The notes under the pieces were generated by a model. It was not told the DNA's origin. It saw only the letters and a program-made list of their open reading frames with translations, and searched no databases. A program made the translations under genes and the position numbers. A DNA stretch of 6,858 bases, taken from assembly GCA_019136325.1 (NCBI GenBank), contig JAGVUJ010000079.1:1-6858 (forward strand), given 5' to 3'. Positions 5,029-6,858 of this stretch are shown piece by piece. Within the stretch, counting starts at the first letter, position 1, and each line of letters begins with the position of its first letter. This DNA comes from Deltaproteobacteria bacterium (lineage in GTDB: Bacteria; Desulfobacterota; Syntrophia; Syntrophales; Smithellaceae).

Positions 5029-6854
5029 ATGCCGTTGAGATTATTGATGATGAAGGATAACAGCGCGGAAAGATCATTGATGGCGATGCGCGTGGCATCA
5101 AACACCTTCGATTCCGATACGGCCGCGTCACCCGTGGCGTCAATCCGGTTGTGATAAATATAGATGACACGCCAGGGTTTGACAAATTCTCTCCCCTGGT
5201 CCTTATTCATGGCCAGCAAATCTTCTGCCTGGATCGCAGTTCCCTGCGCGGAAGACAGAATTTTGGCCCGCTGCTCGATTGCGGCTGTTGGTTTCTGGTC
5301 CACCAGAATATCCACGTTGGCGTTGACTTTGTAATCCAGGGCTGCATGTGGCAAAAGGGCTGCCATCCCCAGCCCCGTGTAACTGGGAAGGACGCCCAGC
5401 AGGCTTTCCAGGTCCGCCTTCAAACGATATTTTCCGTTGATGTCGCGGGCCAGCTCCTGGGCCGCCTCAAAGCGAAAAGCATCACTGATAATGACATAAA
5501 CCTTCGTTTGCGGCGTGGATTTCAATACCGGATCAACAAAGCTCGCATAAAAGTCCTGCTGGTTTTTAATGTCCGGCAATGACCAATGATGAATCAAGCC
5601 TTTGCCCGTGCCCTGTTCCATGAAACGGCCCCAGGCCAGCGCCACTTGATCAACATACCAACTATAGCAATCTTCAACAGCCAGCCGCAGATCTTTTAAA
5701 ATATCCCAGCCTCTGAGCTCCACCTGATCCGCCGCTTCCAGAAAAAGACGATAAAGCTGGTCATTGCGGAAAAGTTCTTTGGCATAGGCGTCATACATAG
5801 CCTTCGCATCCGCGTAGCTTAGCCCCAGAATATTTTGCGCACGGAAAGACAGCAGTTTACCCGCCGTCTCAATCGCATTGTAGATAATATGATAAAGGTA
5901 TCCTTTTTCTCCGATACGGGCCAGCGGACCGGTCCAATGGCCGTCGCGCCGATGTCGAATAACTTCCATAACGGCATCCAGGCTGAATCCTTCTTTTGAC
6001 AGAAGATAGTCCCGCAGTCGCCGGACAATATGACGTTCCACAATTTCAAAGGTCATCACATCCAGAAGCGCCTCTTCATCAAGGGCGCTGATCTGATCTT
6101 CAATTTTCAATGCCTTTGCCAGTTGGCCCGACAGGCCATTGTAGCAATCATAATGACTTCCATGATTGCGCCACTGGGAAAGAAACACCGAAGCATTCAA
6201 CGCCAGGCTGCGCTCTCCAAGTAAAAAGTGGCGCAAGGCCATGAGCTTCCAGAAAGAGTTGGCAAGCCCGTGCTTCTCAATATCAACCCACGCGCCCGTT
6301 GGAATCAAAGACGCCTGATTGATTTCCCGCGCCATTTCACCGAAGAGCCTCATCAGAATACTGAACGCATTTGGTTGTTCGGCTTTGGCCAAAACGGCGA
6401 TCATTTTCAAATCAATATCATCTTCCGTGTCCTGAGGCTGCACCCATTTTTTCAGGCGTTGCAGACGCTCCTGACTCTTGAAGAAGGCCGGATAACGGCC
6501 AAGGTGCGTGCGCAGGGCATGGTTGGCGAGCCCCAGCTCGCCCAGCATCATCGAAGCCTGATCCGCACGGAACGGCCGGCTGTATAAACGGATGTCGGCC
6601 AACCAGTCGTCCTCCGTTGCTGGTTCGGGACAAGGTGAATAAACCAGATATTTGCCAGTGGTATCTTCTATTTCCAGAAGCACCTTAGCTGCCAGCGGAC
6701 CGGTTTTGCCCAGATGAAGCAATGAAACGCCCGGCAAATCCAGCTTGTCCAGCGCGTCTTCAAATTCCCCGTCGGCATCATTCCAGAAAACAATTCGCCG
6801 GTTTTCCTCTTCAAAAATGCGCCGGATATTTTCCGTCAATTTCGGTGAAATCAT
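4950..6854 (-). pseudogene. pglZ: PglZ, BREX type 1 phosphatase-fold protein, N-terminal part, truncated by frameshift
   Basis: This reads 634 residues from ATG at 6852-6854; only 4 nt upstream are in the window, so its ribosome-binding site cannot be judged. Residues 1 to about 611 are genuine PglZ; the last 22 or so, after ITVF, are out-of-frame sequence ending in TGA at 4950-4952. Visible marks are IVFWNDADGEFE near the N-terminus, ISDAFRFE (456-463; D458 a likely metal ligand), SYTGLGMAALLP (491-502; T493 the likely nucleophile position) and YHNRIDATGD (567-576). PglZ is an essential BREX component of the alkaline phosphatase superfamily and works with the PglX methylase. In an intact gene the strand ITV would lead straight into a TADHGF motif carrying metal-binding Asp and His. 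Here that segment is absent and the frame changes. The usual gene order places pglX beyond the right edge. A sequencing or assembly error remains possible. Confidence 0.9.
5017..5033 (-). other. Deletion junction in the pglZ active-site motif
   Basis: The minus strand reads GGCATCACGGTTTTCTG. Read in the N-terminal frame it encodes G-I-T-V-F; read from 5028 in the downstream frame it encodes H-G-F-L. The octamer ATCACGGT (5023-5030) thus serves both as the end of the ITV strand and as the AT-CAC-GGT end of an ADHG motif. This is what remains when the DNA between two ATCACGGT copies is lost. Using the family motif ITV-x-x-TADHGF, the missing piece would be about 22 nt (3n+1), which explains the -1 frame change. 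The deletion is inferred from the motif; the frame change is seen directly. Confidence 0.75.
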
Positions 6855-6858
6855 AAAA

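Noticed and set aside
5151..5582. 143-residue plus-strand open frame antisense to pglZ
   Set aside because: It is antisense to conserved PglZ motifs (SDAFRFE, SYTGLG) on the minus strand and has no independent support.

Overview
The window is the tail of an antiviral defence island. Reading along the minus strand from the right edge, it holds pglZ and brxL, which are the last two genes of a type 1 BREX cassette. These are followed by a complete retron of the Ec67 (Eco2) kind, consisting of a structured msr-msd RNA and a reverse transcriptase fused to a TOPRIM domain. At the left edge the 3' end of a Y-family DNA polymerase gene lies on the plus strand and converges on the retron. The organism is a bacterium. 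The roughly balanced base composition of the BREX genes and the GC-rich polymerase tail would fit a deltaproteobacterial-type (Desulfobacterota/Syntrophobacterota) genome, but that is a low-confidence impression.

Layout: 1-257 (+), polymerase tail with a sliding-clamp-binding motif; 258-282, short convergent gap; 283-2034 or 283-2073 (-), retron RT-TOPRIM; 2061-2204 (-), retron ncRNA bounded by a perfect 12-bp inverted repeat (a1/a2); 2205-2312, AT-rich gap with a plausible retron promoter; 2313-4346 (-), brxL; 4360-6854 (-), pglZ. The pglZ reading frame is broken near 5020-5030. Upstream BREX genes (pglX, brxC, brxB, brxA in the usual order) would lie beyond the right edge.

Two points stand out. 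First, the pglZ break is not a simple single-base frameshift. The segment that should encode the alkaline-phosphatase-superfamily ADHG metal-binding motif is missing. The break can be explained by a deletion of about 22 nt between two copies of ATCACGGT, so even ribosomal frameshifting would not restore the motif. Second, a self-contained retron sits directly behind brxL on the same strand. It is clearly more AT-rich than either flank, so it looks like an independently acquired second defence module. If the pglZ lesion is real, BREX here may be crippled while the retron appears intact.

BREX normally blocks phage replication using a methylase (PglX), a phosphatase-fold protein (PglZ), the AAA+ protein BrxL and other partners. 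Retrons of this kind make a branched RNA-DNA molecule (msDNA) from the ncRNA, which is thought to restrain a toxic effector, here the TOPRIM domain carried on the RT itself.
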